Part shown: positions 51,127-58,959 of the stretch, in pieces
Numbering within the stretch: position 1 is the first letter of the stretch
Layout of the letters: every line of letters begins with the position of its first letter
Origin: Bradyrhizobium nanningense
GTDB lineage: Bacteria > Pseudomonadota > Alphaproteobacteria > Rhizobiales > Xanthobacteraceae
DNA length: 64,000 nucleotides
NCBI RefSeq assembly: GCF_004114535.1
Contig: NZ_LBJC01000014.1
Coordinates: forward strand, 62,001 to 126,000
Reading direction: 5' to 3'
Notes under the pieces: generated by a model
Told to the model about the DNA's origin: nothing
Seen by the model: only the letters and a program-made list of their open reading frames with translations
The model's database searches: none
Made by a program: the position numbers and the translations under genes

Positions 51127-51270
51127 GTCGTCCCGGGTAAGCGTCAGCGCAGACCCGGGACCCACAGCCCCGGGGAGGTGTTTTGCGAAGACTCGGAGTT
51201 ATCAGCTTCCCGCTGTAACCACTCCCTGTGGTTATGGGTCCCGGATCTGCGCGCGCTTGTCCGGGACGAC
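51127..51270. repeat. Long intergenic palindromic repeat
   Basis: Outer GTCGTCCC and GGGACGAC arms bracket an element rich in CCCGGGA/TCCCGG pairs. The 3' half contains TTGTCCGGGACGAC as at 15543-15580. It lies between the convergent GST and crotonase genes. Confidence 0.65.
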
Positions 51271-51303
51271 ACTGACTGTATGGCGCGGTCTCGCCAGCTT
51301 CCC

Positions 51304-52089
51304 TCAAAACCTCGGAGGCCGCTTCTCCGCGAAAGCCTTGATGCCTTCCTTGATCTCGTCGCCGCGCATGCTGTCGCGGTGGCGCTGGTCGGCGGCGCGA
51401 TCATCGAGCTCGCCGCGGGCGAATTCGTTGATCGCGCGCTTCATGCCGCGCATTGCCTGCGGCGCGTTGCCGGCGAGAGCCGTGGCGAGCTGATCGACCT
51501 CCTCGTCCAAAAACTCCACCGGCACCATGGCGGTGAGATAGCCGATGCGCAGCATCTCCGGCGCGCTGATCTTTTGCGCGGTCAGGAACAGTCTTTTGGC
51601 GTTGTCGACGCCAAGCCGGGTGACGTAGCGTTTGATGCCGCTCCTGTAATAATGCAGCCCGAGCCGCGCCGCCGGCATGAACATCTCGGCAGTGTCGACG
51701 CCAATCCGGAAATCGCAGGCGAGCGCGAGGTCGGTCGAACCGCCATAGACGCCGCCGTTGAGCCGGCAGATCGTCGGCACGCCGAGATCCTCCAACCGGT
51801 TGACGACGAGTTCGAAGGCAGAGCCTGCGCTCTGCTGCTCGTTTGCGCTGACGGCGCGCTCGGCGACCGAGTTGAGGTCATAGCCGGCGGAGAAGGCGCG
51901 TCCGGTGCCGGTCAGCACCAGCACGCGGAGGGCAGGATCGGCCTCGACCAGGTCGAACAGCCTGACGAGCTCGTCGAGGTCTTCCGCCTGGAGCCGGTTG
52001 AGATGCTTCGGCCGGTTGAGGCGGATGGTGGCGCGCGCGCCGTCGCGTTCGAGCAGGGGGCTAGTCGCTGCGTCGGTGATATCCGACAT
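51304..52089 (-). CDS. Crotonase-fold enzyme lacking both hydratase glutamates
   Basis: 261 aa of the enoyl-CoA hydratase/isomerase superfamily, with FSAGYDLNSV and GGVYGGSTDLALACDFRI as oxyanion-hole segments. The catalytic Glu of the CEL motif is Asp (STDL), and the second Glu (PEILLG in hydratases) is Ala (PAARLG). Hydratase activity is therefore unlikely; an isomerase, thioesterase or hydrolase variant is possible. ATG 52089 follows GGAG; the longer METR start at 52101 would leave one base to the upstream stop. It lies 13 bases after the K+ channel stop, so the two are likely coupled. Confidence 0.82.
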   Translation of the reverse strand: MSDITDAATSPLLERDGARATIRLNRPKHLNRLQAEDLDELVRLFDLVEADPALRVLVLTGTGRAFSAGYDLNSVAERAVSANEQQSAGSAFELVVNRLEDLGVPTICRLNGGVYGGSTDLALACDFRIGVDTAEMFMPAARLGLHYYRSGIKRYVTRLGVDNAKRLFLTAQKISAPEMLRIGYLTAMVPVEFLDEEVDQLATALAGNAPQAMRGMKRAINEFARGELDDRAADQRHRDSMRGDEIKEGIKAFAEKRPPRF

Positions 52090-52102
52090 TCTTGTCTCCA
52101 TC

Positions 52103-53209
52103 TTACTTGTTTTCGAGCGCGCGGCGTTTCGCCTCGGCGTCGATGGTCTCGGCGAGATCCGGGTGCCGCGCCATCAGTACGCGGAAGTCGACGAGGTCGA
52201 GCACCAGAAGCCGCGACACTTTCGTGGTCGAAACGTTGGCGCCGCGCTTGTTGTTGCCGAGCAGCGCCATCTCGCCGAAGAAGGCGCCTTCGCCCAGCTG
52301 AATCTTCTTGCCTGGCAGCTCGACCTCGACCTCGCCGGCGGCGATGAAATACATGCAATCGCCCGGCGCCCCCTTGCGGATGATCATGGTGCGCGCCGGC
52401 AGCTCCATGGTCCGCAGCATGTGGGTGACGTCGGCAATCGCGGCGGGGCCGAGCGCCGCGAAGAATGGCACCCTGCTGACAGCCTCCCAGGTCCTGAGGA
52501 GATTGTCGCGCCGCGTCTCGGCGGCAAATCCGGTCGCCAGGATACCGGTCCAGAGGCCGAACACGCCGAGGCCGGAGATCATCACCGTGGCCGCCACCAG
52601 GCGCCCGAGCGGCGTGACCGGCACGGCGTCGCCGTAGCCCGTCGTCGTGAGTGTGACGACGGCCCACCACAGTGCTGCGGGGACGCTGCCAAAAGTCTGC
52701 GGCTGCACGTCCCGCTCCAGGAAATATTCGGCCACGGAAGCGAGGAAGACCACCATCAGGAAGATCACGAGCACGCTGACCAGAGGTCCCGATTCCAGCA
52801 CCAGCACGCGGCGAAGCTGCCGCAGGCCCGGAATGCCCGGCACCACCTTGAGCACCCAGAGCACGCTGAGCAGCCAGGCCGTCCGGGGCTCGACGCCGAG
52901 AACCAGCGCGACCGGCACCGCCAGAGCTCCGATCGCGTCAACCAGCCCTGCAGAGGAGGACATGTACAGGGAAAGCCGCCCCTGCTGCGTCATATGGCGC
53001 AGCCGGACCAGCCATTCGAATACGAAATAGGCGAGGCAGGTCCAGAGCAGCGCGCTGATCCAGCCGTGCGCCTCATGGGCCCGCTTATCCGACAGCAACA
53101 CCATGCTGAGCACGCCGATGACGACCGCGACATAGGCCGCCTTGGTCATGTTGCGGCCGGCCGTGACGGCCGCGAACTGGGCCAGAGCGGAAATCAACGG
53201 CTTGGACAT
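52103..53209 (-). CDS. Cyclic-nucleotide-gated potassium channel (MlotiK1-like)
   Basis: 368 aa. Six transmembrane helices with a VLKVVPGIPGLRQLRRVLVL S4-like Arg segment and the selectivity filter TLTTTGYGD, then a cyclic-nucleotide-binding domain (MYFIAAGEVEVELPG, LGEGAFFGEMALLGNN, phosphate cassette RGANVSTTKV). This is the domain order and size of the Mesorhizobium MlotiK1 channel, an inner-membrane K+ channel gated by cAMP. ATG 53209 is used; a TTG at 53299 extends it by 30 residues without ribosome-binding site. The cyclase-like gene at 32052 could supply ligand elsewhere in the cell. Confidence 0.9.
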   Translation of the reverse strand: MSKPLISALAQFAAVTAGRNMTKAAYVAVVIGVLSMVLLSDKRAHEAHGWISALLWTCLAYFVFEWLVRLRHMTQQGRLSLYMSSSAGLVDAIGALAVPVALVLGVEPRTAWLLSVLWVLKVVPGIPGLRQLRRVLVLESGPLVSVLVIFLMVVFLASVAEYFLERDVQPQTFGSVPAALWWAVVTLTTTGYGDAVPVTPLGRLVAATVMISGLGVFGLWTGILATGFAAETRRDNLLRTWEAVSRVPFFAALGPAAIADVTHMLRTMELPARTMIIRKGAPGDCMYFIAAGEVEVELPGKKIQLGEGAFFGEMALLGNNKRGANVSTTKVSRLLVLDLVDFRVLMARHPDLAETIDAEAKRRALENK

Positions 53210-53370
53210 GGGGGAAGGCGGCTCGGTCTTTGGGACAAGTCTTCGGGCCCCGGCTGGGGACGTCGGCGCCAAAGTGCCCGCCTGGGCGGGGGTCGTCAAC
53301 GACAGGGGCAGGCTGTGTGATCGGCGCTGCGGCGCCGGGCCCGCCGTGCCGCCGTCGCTGGCGGGGGTGT

Positions 53371-53589
53371 CTACCTGAAATGTGGCGGTTCGTCGTAACC
53401 GCGGCGGCTGCTGAAGAACAGCAGCACCATCAGCCCGACGCCGACGACGATGGAAAACCCCGCGCCCAGCGCCAGCGCCACGTAGCCTTCCGTCGGAATC
53501 GGCTCACCGTCGACCGCCATTGCGGAATAGGCGAAGTAACCGGCCCCCGCCAGCATTCCCAGAAGGATGATGATGAGGAGTGCACGCAC
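53371..53589 (-). CDS. Small membrane protein
   Basis: 72 aa with two transmembrane helices (ALLIIILLGMLAGAGYFAYS and YVALALGAGFSIVVGVGLMV) and a short charged tail RRGYDEPPHFR. The GTG at 53589 is chosen because GGAG lies eight bases upstream; the longer frame enters an intergenic repeat. Helices and ribosome-binding site support expression. Function unknown. Confidence 0.7.
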   Translation of the reverse strand: MRALLIIILLGMLAGAGYFAYSAMAVDGEPIPTEGYVALALGAGFSIVVGVGLMVLLFFSSRRGYDEPPHFR

Positions 53590-53685
53590 GCCGCGGTCTC
53601 CGGTTGTAACAAGAATCCAACGGTTGCAGATCGCGGTGGTTCCGGACGGACGATATCGGCCGGCCGGAGCCACAACCCGAGTCTC

Positions 53686-53818
53686 ATGCCCCCGGACGCA
53701 GCGCAGCACGCAGTGTTGCGCTGCAGAGCCGGGGCCCATCTTGCAGAGCAGGCTGCGGCTCCTGGGTCCCGGCTCTGCGCCGCAACGCCTTCGGCATTGC
53801 AGCTTGTCCGGGACAACA
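53686..53818. repeat. Intergenic palindromic repeat (CCCCGGACGC family)
   Basis: CCCCCGGACGCAGCGCAG and related arms mirror TTGTCCGGGACAA, with inner GAGCCGGGGCCCA and TGGGTCCCGGCTC pairs. Same family as 12253-12370. Confidence 0.7.
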
Positions 53819-53839
53819 GATTGATGGGCGCGCAACCCC

Positions 53840-55285
53840 TCAGGCGCTCTGGGCGGTCTTCACCACCACGACATTGCTGTCGTCGTGCGGAGCAGGGCCA
53901 GCGCCCTGCACTGTCTTCTCGGTCTCGCTGGCATGACGTTTCAGATAGTCGCGGCGCATGCCGATCTCGTCGCGGACGAACTCGTAGCCGAGCTTGAAGG
54001 TGTCGAGCCCGTCGGTACTGATCGTGCCATCTCTGAGACCGATGACGGCGCCGCGCAAAATGCTCTCCAGCTCGTCCTGGAGGCATTCGAGCTGATCCAG
54101 CGAGTGGGCGTGCTCGATCCGCTCGCCGATGTCGAGGATGGCGGTGGAGAGCTTGCTGGCCTTCTCGGGCGCGATGCGGGTGATCTTGGCGTAGATCGCA
54201 GCGAAGATCGAGCCGATGACACTGAGCGCCGCGGCGCCCAGATACATCAAGTCACTGTACTTATCCATGAACGACTTGGTGTCGTCGTTGATGTAGTCGG
54301 CCGCCCCCTGGTGCGCCATCACGAAGGCGTCCTTCTCGACAGAGGCCGGCTCGATCCTGGTGGCAAAGCCGTTGTCGAGCCCGAGCGCGGATTTGTTCTC
54401 GTAGACGGTGCGGGCGAGCTCGCCTGCCGTGGTCGGGGACATCCTGGATTGCGCGACCAGCAGCCATTCCAGCCCGATCGTGTCGAGATCGTCGTCGGGA
54501 ATTTGCGGGGAGGTCGACAGCGTGCCTGCCGTCAGCGTTTCGCTTGAAATGCCGGGAAGCCTGCGCGCCAGCGCCTTGGCCTCGTCGATCGCGTTGAGCG
54601 TGAAGCCGCCGCGCTTGGCGGCCTGCTCATAGGCCTTGTCCCTGACAGCCCTGGAGGCATGGACGATGGCGATGACCGCGCCAAAGCCGTTCGACGGTGC
54701 GAACAGCTTGTCGAGCGTTGCGCCCTGCGGCGCCATCTGGATCTTCGCGGCATCCGGACCGTCGGGGATGTCGAGGATGCTGCGGACAAAGGCGAGGGAG
54801 GATTCGCTCTGGGCGAGAACGGCGACCTTCTTCTTCTTCAGTTCGGCGATCGATTTGATCTTCTTGTTGCCGGGACCGAGCAGAAGCACGAGATCGTGCT
54901 CGAGGATCGCGAGCGTGCGCGCCCGCAACGGGACCTTGGCGTCGGTGCGCAGGACAGCGAGGTCGGCCTGCTTGCGGTCGAACTGTGCGAGCGCCTTGGC
55001 GTTGTCCGCATTGTTGACGATCTTGATCCGGAAGCGCGAGGCGTTGGACTTAAGCACGGCGGCGAGCTTGGCCGCGAACAGTGCCTCGTCGCTGTTGGGA
55101 CCGCCGACGGCAAAGGTCAGCGTTTCCGAATTGTGCAGCAGGGCGCGGCCGCCCCAGACGGTGGCGAGCGACAACAGCAGGGTCAGCACGACATAGAGGA
55201 AGACCTGCTGTTGATTGGTCTTGATGACCTTGGGGCGCCGGGACGGCGGTTCAGTGAATGACGAAGTGGGGCCTTCAGTACTCAT
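53840..55285 (-). CDS. Membrane-anchored TAXI-family solute-binding protein with cytoplasmic C-terminus
   Basis: 481 aa. One N-terminal anchor (FLYVVLTLLLSLATVWGG) is followed by a TAXI/TRAP solute-binding-like domain (TFAVGGPNSDEALFAAKLAA, ADLAVLRTDAKVPLRA, KKVAVLAQSESSLAFV), then a second helix near 365 (DLMYLGAAALSVIGSIFAAI) and a ~100-residue cytoplasmic helical tail with coiled-coil character. True TAXI binding proteins are soluble and paired with a TRAP permease; none is adjacent. The double anchor suggests a sensor or scaffold rather than an importer component. Confidence 0.78.
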   Translation of the reverse strand: MSTEGPTSSFTEPPSRRPKVIKTNQQQVFLYVVLTLLLSLATVWGGRALLHNSETLTFAVGGPNSDEALFAAKLAAVLKSNASRFRIKIVNNADNAKALAQFDRKQADLAVLRTDAKVPLRARTLAILEHDLVLLLGPGNKKIKSIAELKKKKVAVLAQSESSLAFVRSILDIPDGPDAAKIQMAPQGATLDKLFAPSNGFGAVIAIVHASRAVRDKAYEQAAKRGGFTLNAIDEAKALARRLPGISSETLTAGTLSTSPQIPDDDLDTIGLEWLLVAQSRMSPTTAGELARTVYENKSALGLDNGFATRIEPASVEKDAFVMAHQGAADYINDDTKSFMDKYSDLMYLGAAALSVIGSIFAAIYAKITRIAPEKASKLSTAILDIGERIEHAHSLDQLECLQDELESILRGAVIGLRDGTISTDGLDTFKLGYEFVRDEIGMRRDYLKRHASETEKTVQGAGPAPHDDSNVVVVKTAQSA

Positions 55286-55661
55286 GGCAGCACTCTGGCC
55301 TTATTGTTTCGGTGGCGGGCGGCTCGCGAATGCGATCGCAGCGAGCGCCCTTTAATTCGTAAACGCCTGAAAAAAGAACGAAATTCTCTGTCTGCAATGA
55401 TAGCGTGAAGGGAGCGGATTGCAAATTTCGAGCCGATGGTAACCTTACGCGACGCGTCGGCGGCGATTGGTCCTCCTATCACCAGTTAGCCACACTTGGC
55501 GATTTTCCGGTTCCCCCGGCTGCATTCCGTCGCGGGAGATGTCATAAATCGCGCCTCCCGGCGATTTGACCGGTCCAGAACTGGTCCAAGAAGAAGTTGC
55601 GCTGAACGCTCCAATTTTTCTTGTCACGTCAATGAGGGCGTCAGCCTTGTCGTTTCCACCC
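55286..55661. other. 376-base non-coding region
   Basis: Separates the TAXI gene (minus) from the DUF3307 gene (plus). No gene or clear site; a TTG frame from 55566 may extend the downstream protein but has no ribosome-binding site. Confidence 0.45.
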
Positions 55662-56048
55662 ATGTCATCGGCGGTTCCGGTCGAAGCGCTTATTGGCTGG
55701 ATGTTGCTGCTCACCTTCAAGCACGTCATCGCCGATTTCGTCCTCCAGACCGCCTGGATGGCGCACGGCAAGGATCAGAAGCACGGCTGGGCTCTGCCGC
55801 TCCTGGTGCACTGCCTCGTTCACCTTGCGGTTGCGCTGCCGCTGATCCTGATCGTGGCGCCGAAATTCTGGTTCGTGGCATTCATCGACTTCGTGATCCA
55901 CATCACGATCGACCGTGCCAAGGGGTTCGTTTCGGCGAATTTCGGGGTCGACCTGGCGCACCCCTGGTTCTGGACCCTGATCGGCGTCGACCAGGCGCTG
56001 CACCATCTCACCGGCTTCGGGCTGTCCATCTTCATGGCGACGAACTGA
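55662..56048 (+). CDS. DUF3307 membrane protein
   Basis: 128 aa from the ATG at 55662. Three to four hydrophobic segments with ADFVLQTAWMAHGKDQKHGW, LLVHCLVHLAVALPLILIVA and a late DQALHHLTGF. His/Asp-rich loops in a small DUF3307-type membrane protein. The start is uncertain: ATGs at 55632 and 55662 both lack a clear ribosome-binding site. Function unknown. Confidence 0.75.
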   Translation: MSSAVPVEALIGWMLLLTFKHVIADFVLQTAWMAHGKDQKHGWALPLLVHCLVHLAVALPLILIVAPKFWFVAFIDFVIHITIDRAKGFVSANFGVDLAHPWFWTLIGVDQALHHLTGFGLSIFMATN

Positions 56049-56231
56049 CTGCCGCGCAATCATTCCGTAGCTCGGTCCTGCGGACCGCCCCCCGGAATGG
56101 CGGCAAGCGACGAGTCCCGCACCTTCCGATTCGCGGCCCACGCGCAAGCACCCCGGGTGACTACCGGGCAGCGTGGTTAACCTTTCATTAGAGAATTGCG
56201 CTGCATCTTCCCCACACGAGGGAGAACTGCA

Positions 56232-56630
56232 ATGTTTTCAAGCCGCGACGCCTTTGAAAGCGATTTCTGCCCGGTTCGCGACGAACTCCTTGGCGAGATG
56301 TACCGCGCCAGCGAGAGCGGCCTGCCGAGGCTGGTTGAGAGTGTTTCCCCTGACGCGCGCGCCAGGCTGGCGCTGTTCTGCTATCGCCGCAACCATCTGT
56401 ACTCGCTGGCGGTTGTGATCGCAGCAAGCTGCAACGAGCGCGACCTGATCGAGAACGGCGGCCGTGTCGGCTCGACACTCTATGCGCTGTCGCGGGAAGG
56501 CGCGGCGAAATCCTCGCCGTCGCTGTCGGGCGGCCGCAAGCCGATCACGCTGTCGACCAAGCCGCTCTCGGTGCTCGTGCCGCTCGAGGACGAGTTCGAC
56601 GACGAGATCATCGAAGCAGTCCCCGCTTAA
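56232..56630 (+). CDS. Hypothetical protein
   Basis: 132 aa, starting MFSSRDAFESDFCPVRDELL. It is soluble-looking and contains LFCYRRNHLYSLAVVIAASC in the middle and an acidic tail (PLEDEFDDEIIEAVPA). The ATG at 56232 follows GAGGGAG. Its TAA overlaps the stop of the opposing YkgJ-type gene in the four-base TTAA. Not recognised further. Confidence 0.65.
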   Translation: MFSSRDAFESDFCPVRDELLGEMYRASESGLPRLVESVSPDARARLALFCYRRNHLYSLAVVIAASCNERDLIENGGRVGSTLYALSREGAAKSSPSLSGGRKPITLSTKPLSVLVPLEDEFDDEIIEAVPA

Positions 56631-56950
56631 GCGATCGCGATCATAGGCAACCTGAACTTCCGCCGCGCCATTGCACATTCGGCGTCGCCCGGCATGCAGG
56701 TGCGGCACACCTCCGGCCGCATCGCATAGATGCCGCACGCGGTCGCTTTCCCGATGTCCCCCTGCAGGGCCGAGCAGCGATCGCCCTCACAACGCATGCC
56801 GGACTGGCGCTCGTTGACCAACGCTTGCGGAATCGCCGCAAGCTCCTCGTCGCTCTCGATCGAGAAGCGCGGCCAGTTGGCCGAATAGCCGCAGCACGCG
56901 CCGCAACTCTGGCAGCAGCTCGACGGATCGATGGGGGAGCTCCCTTGCAT
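56627..56950 (-). CDS. YkgJ-family cysteine-cluster protein
   Basis: 107 aa with Cys clusters SCCQSCGACCGYS, RCEGDRCSAL, CGIYAMRPEVCRTC, the signature of YkgJ/zinc-iron-chelating proteins thought to bind Fe or Zn. The start is set at ATG 56950. It starts 16 bases after the stop of the YafY-type regulator, so both are likely co-transcribed. Role unknown. Confidence 0.82.
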   Translation of the reverse strand: MQGSSPIDPSSCCQSCGACCGYSANWPRFSIESDEELAAIPQALVNERQSGMRCEGDRCSALQGDIGKATACGIYAMRPEVCRTCMPGDAECAMARRKFRLPMIAIA

Positions 56951-56966
56951 CCTCGTCACGTGTCCT

Positions 56967-57665
56967 TCAGGTATCTTTGGGAGGGCCCCAGACCAGGCTC
57001 TGCCGCCATCTTGCGCGCAGCACGTCGCGTCGTTCCGGATATTTCTCGTCGAGATAGTTCGCCTCCACCACGCGGTCGGTGCGGAAGCTGCGGAAGTCGC
57101 CGCGCAGCTCGCACCAGGCGGCAAGCAGGCGCACGGCTTCGAGATAGCCGACCGAGATCGGCCAGATCATGCGCTCGCTGGCGCGGCCCTGCTCGTCGCG
57201 ATAGCGCAGCATGATCTTCTTGCCTTCGTGGATCTGGGTGCGGGTACGCACCATGTCCAGGCGGTCCGGCTCCCTGTTCCAGCTCGGGCGTGCGCGGCTC
57301 GCCGGCTCCAGCACGAAGGGGCGCAGACGCTCAGGCACGGTGTCGGCGATCTTGGCCATCAGATCTTCGGCCGCGCGCGCGAGGGCCGAATCGGCATGGC
57401 CGGCGACCCATTGTGCGCCCAGCACGGCCGCCTCGATCTCGTCGGGCGTCAGCATCAAGGGCGGCAGGTCAAAGCCCTTCTCCAGGATGTAGCCCATGCC
57501 GGCTTCCCCGCGGATCGGAACGCGCTGGCCGATCAGCGTTGCGATGTCGCGATAGATCGTGCGCTTCGAGGTCTCGAGCTCGGACGCGATGGCATCTGCC
57601 GTCAGCGGCTTACGCGTGCGCCTCAGTACCTGGATGATCTGAAACAGCCGGTCGGCGCGTCTCAT
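56967..57665 (-). CDS. YafY/WYL-family transcriptional regulator (second locus)
   Basis: 232 aa. HTH MRRADRLFQIIQVLRRTRKP followed by LTADAIASELETSKRTIYRD, then a WYL domain (IMLRYRDEQGRASERMIWPI with AWCELRGDFRSFRTDRV). Start set at ATG 57665. Divergent from an 84-aa gene and a GST at 58070, mirroring the locus at 49367-51082. Related palindromes lie at 57708 and 57997. Confidence 0.88.
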   Translation of the reverse strand: MRRADRLFQIIQVLRRTRKPLTADAIASELETSKRTIYRDIATLIGQRVPIRGEAGMGYILEKGFDLPPLMLTPDEIEAAVLGAQWVAGHADSALARAAEDLMAKIADTVPERLRPFVLEPASRARPSWNREPDRLDMVRTRTQIHEGKKIMLRYRDEQGRASERMIWPISVGYLEAVRLLAAWCELRGDFRSFRTDRVVEANYLDEKYPERRDVLRARWRQSLVWGPPKDT

Positions 57666-57707
57666 GACGGGTCTCTTGTTGGTTGTCTTTTCAGAAAGCG
57701 GCGCGCG

Positions 57708-57735
57708 GCTGCTGACAGGATGTTGGCAGCAGGGG
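57708..57735. promoter_or_regulatory. Imperfect palindrome S1, likely operator of the YafY locus
   Basis: GGCTGCTGACAGGATG then TTGGCAGCAGGG, in the 113-base gap between divergent starts (57665 and 57779). It shares CTGACA and GGATGT with the operator at 50360 and 22 of 28 bases with S2 at 57997. Confidence 0.65.
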
Positions 57736-57778
57736 GGTTCTATACCGGGACAACACATCGACTGAAGAGGATTTGTCC

Positions 57779-58033
57779 ATGATCATTCCAACCCATTTCG
57801 GCCCGGCCGTTCCGCTGTGGCAGGCGTGGTCCGTATCGGCGTTCGGCCGCCTCGTTTCGCTCGATCTCATGGCCGTCGACCTCCGGTTTGCCCTCGCAAG
57901 CGTCGTGGCACGTTCGCTGACCCAGGTTGCGGACGCGCTGGTCCGCCACGTGATGGGCCGTGCCTGGCGGGGGGCCCGCTTCGCAGAAGATATCACGGCT
58001 GCTGCCACCATGGTGGCAGCAGCCGGTCGCTAG
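57779..58033 (+). CDS. Small hypothetical protein of the GST operon
   Basis: 84 aa, starting MIIPTHFGPAVPLWQAWSVS, mainly helical and Ala/Val-rich with no membrane segment strong enough to call. AGAGG precedes the ATG. It lies 36 bases before the GST gene, so it is the first gene of that unit. The 3' end is part of palindrome S2. Not recognised. Confidence 0.45.
   Translation: MIIPTHFGPAVPLWQAWSVSAFGRLVSLDLMAVDLRFALASVVARSLTQVADALVRHVMGRAWRGARFAEDITAAATMVAAAGR
57997..58024. promoter_or_regulatory. Perfect 28-bp palindrome S2
   Basis: GGCTGCTGCCACCA joined to TGGTGGCAGCAGCC without spacer, inside the last codons of the 84-aa gene and 46 bases before the GST start. It is related to S1 (57708-57735) and could be a second binding site of the divergent YafY regulator. 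Confidence 0.6.
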
Positions 58034-58069
58034 GTTCCGTCAACTTTCGGTAGGTTCAGGAGAGCTCGC

Positions 58070-58798
58070 ATGATCACGCTTTACGGCTTTGGCACCGGCT
58101 TCGGCCTGCCGGAAATCAGCCCCTTCGTCACCAAGACGGAGGTGCAGCTCAAGATGGCGGGACTGCCCTACCGGAAGGAGCGGGCGATGCCGCCGGCCTC
58201 TCCCAAGGGGCAATTGCCGTTCATCGACGATAGCGGTGAGGCGGTGGCTGATTCCACGTTCATCCGCGCCCATATCGAGCGCCGCTACGGTTTCGATTTC
58301 GATGCCGGCCTGTCGCTGGCCGAACGTGCGCAGGCCTGGGCGTTCGAACGGATGATCGAGCACCATGTCTATTGGGGGCTGGTCGGGGCGCGCTGGGTCG
58401 ACCCGGTGAATTTCGCCAAGGGACCTGCGCATTTCTTCGATGGCGCGCCGGAGCACAACCGCGAGAAGCTGCGCGAAGATGCGCAGTTCCGCGTCGCCGA
58501 GAACTATCTGCTCTCGGGCCTCGGCCGCCACGCGCCCGATGACGACGTCGACCTCGCCGTGCGCTCGCTGTTTGCACTCTCGGTGCAGCTCGGCGACAAG
58601 GCGTACCTGATGGGCGACAAGCCCTGCGGCGTCGACGCCACCGCCTTCGGTATGCTCGCCGGCATCCTCACGCCGTTCTTCGAATCGGTCTTGCGCGAGC
58701 GCGCGGAAGGGTTTCCAAACCTCACCGGCTTTGTCGACCGCATGATGGATACCTATTACCCCGAATTCGCCTGGGCCCCGCTGCGGCAGGCGGCGTAG
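58070..58798 (+). CDS. Glutathione S-transferase family protein (Fax/Tom37-like)
   Basis: 242 aa. Starts MITLYGFGTGFGLPEISPFV; KGQLPFIDDSGEAVADSTFI gives the cis-Pro and Glu-Ser glutathione region. The C-domain (GDKPCGVDATAFGMLAGILT) resembles metaxin/failed-axon-connection-type GSTs. AGGAG precedes the ATG. It follows the 84-aa gene and two palindromes, so the YafY regulator at 56967 is its likely controller. Confidence 0.85.
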   Translation: MITLYGFGTGFGLPEISPFVTKTEVQLKMAGLPYRKERAMPPASPKGQLPFIDDSGEAVADSTFIRAHIERRYGFDFDAGLSLAERAQAWAFERMIEHHVYWGLVGARWVDPVNFAKGPAHFFDGAPEHNREKLREDAQFRVAENYLLSGLGRHAPDDDVDLAVRSLFALSVQLGDKAYLMGDKPCGVDATAFGMLAGILTPFFESVLRERAEGFPNLTGFVDRMMDTYYPEFAWAPLRQAA

Positions 58799-58818
58799 CA
58801 ACGCGACGTATCCGTTTC

Positions 58819-58873
58819 GTCATGCCCGCACGGCAAGGCGTGGATGGCCGGGGACAAGCCCGGCCATGACGAC
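58819..58873. repeat. Intergenic palindromic repeat
   Basis: GTCATGCCCG and CGGCCATGAC outer arms with an inner GGCCGGGGACAAGCCCGGCC hairpin. It lies between the GST stop and the terminator of the next gene. Confidence 0.65.
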
Positions 58874-58899
58874 CTCAGTGACAGTGCCAATATAGAATT

Positions 58900-58933
58900 G
58901 AAAGACAAAAGAGCCGGCCCGCCGGGCCGGCTC
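58900..58933 (-). terminator. Rho-independent terminator of the 58960-63.5 kb cluster
   Basis: GAGCCGGCCC and GGGCCGGCTC, 10-bp perfect arms around GCC, 26 bases past the binding-protein stop on the minus strand, followed by TTTTGTCTTT in that direction. Confidence 0.85.
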
Positions 58934-58959
58934 TCGTCGTCTCTCAACTTTCGCTGGGC

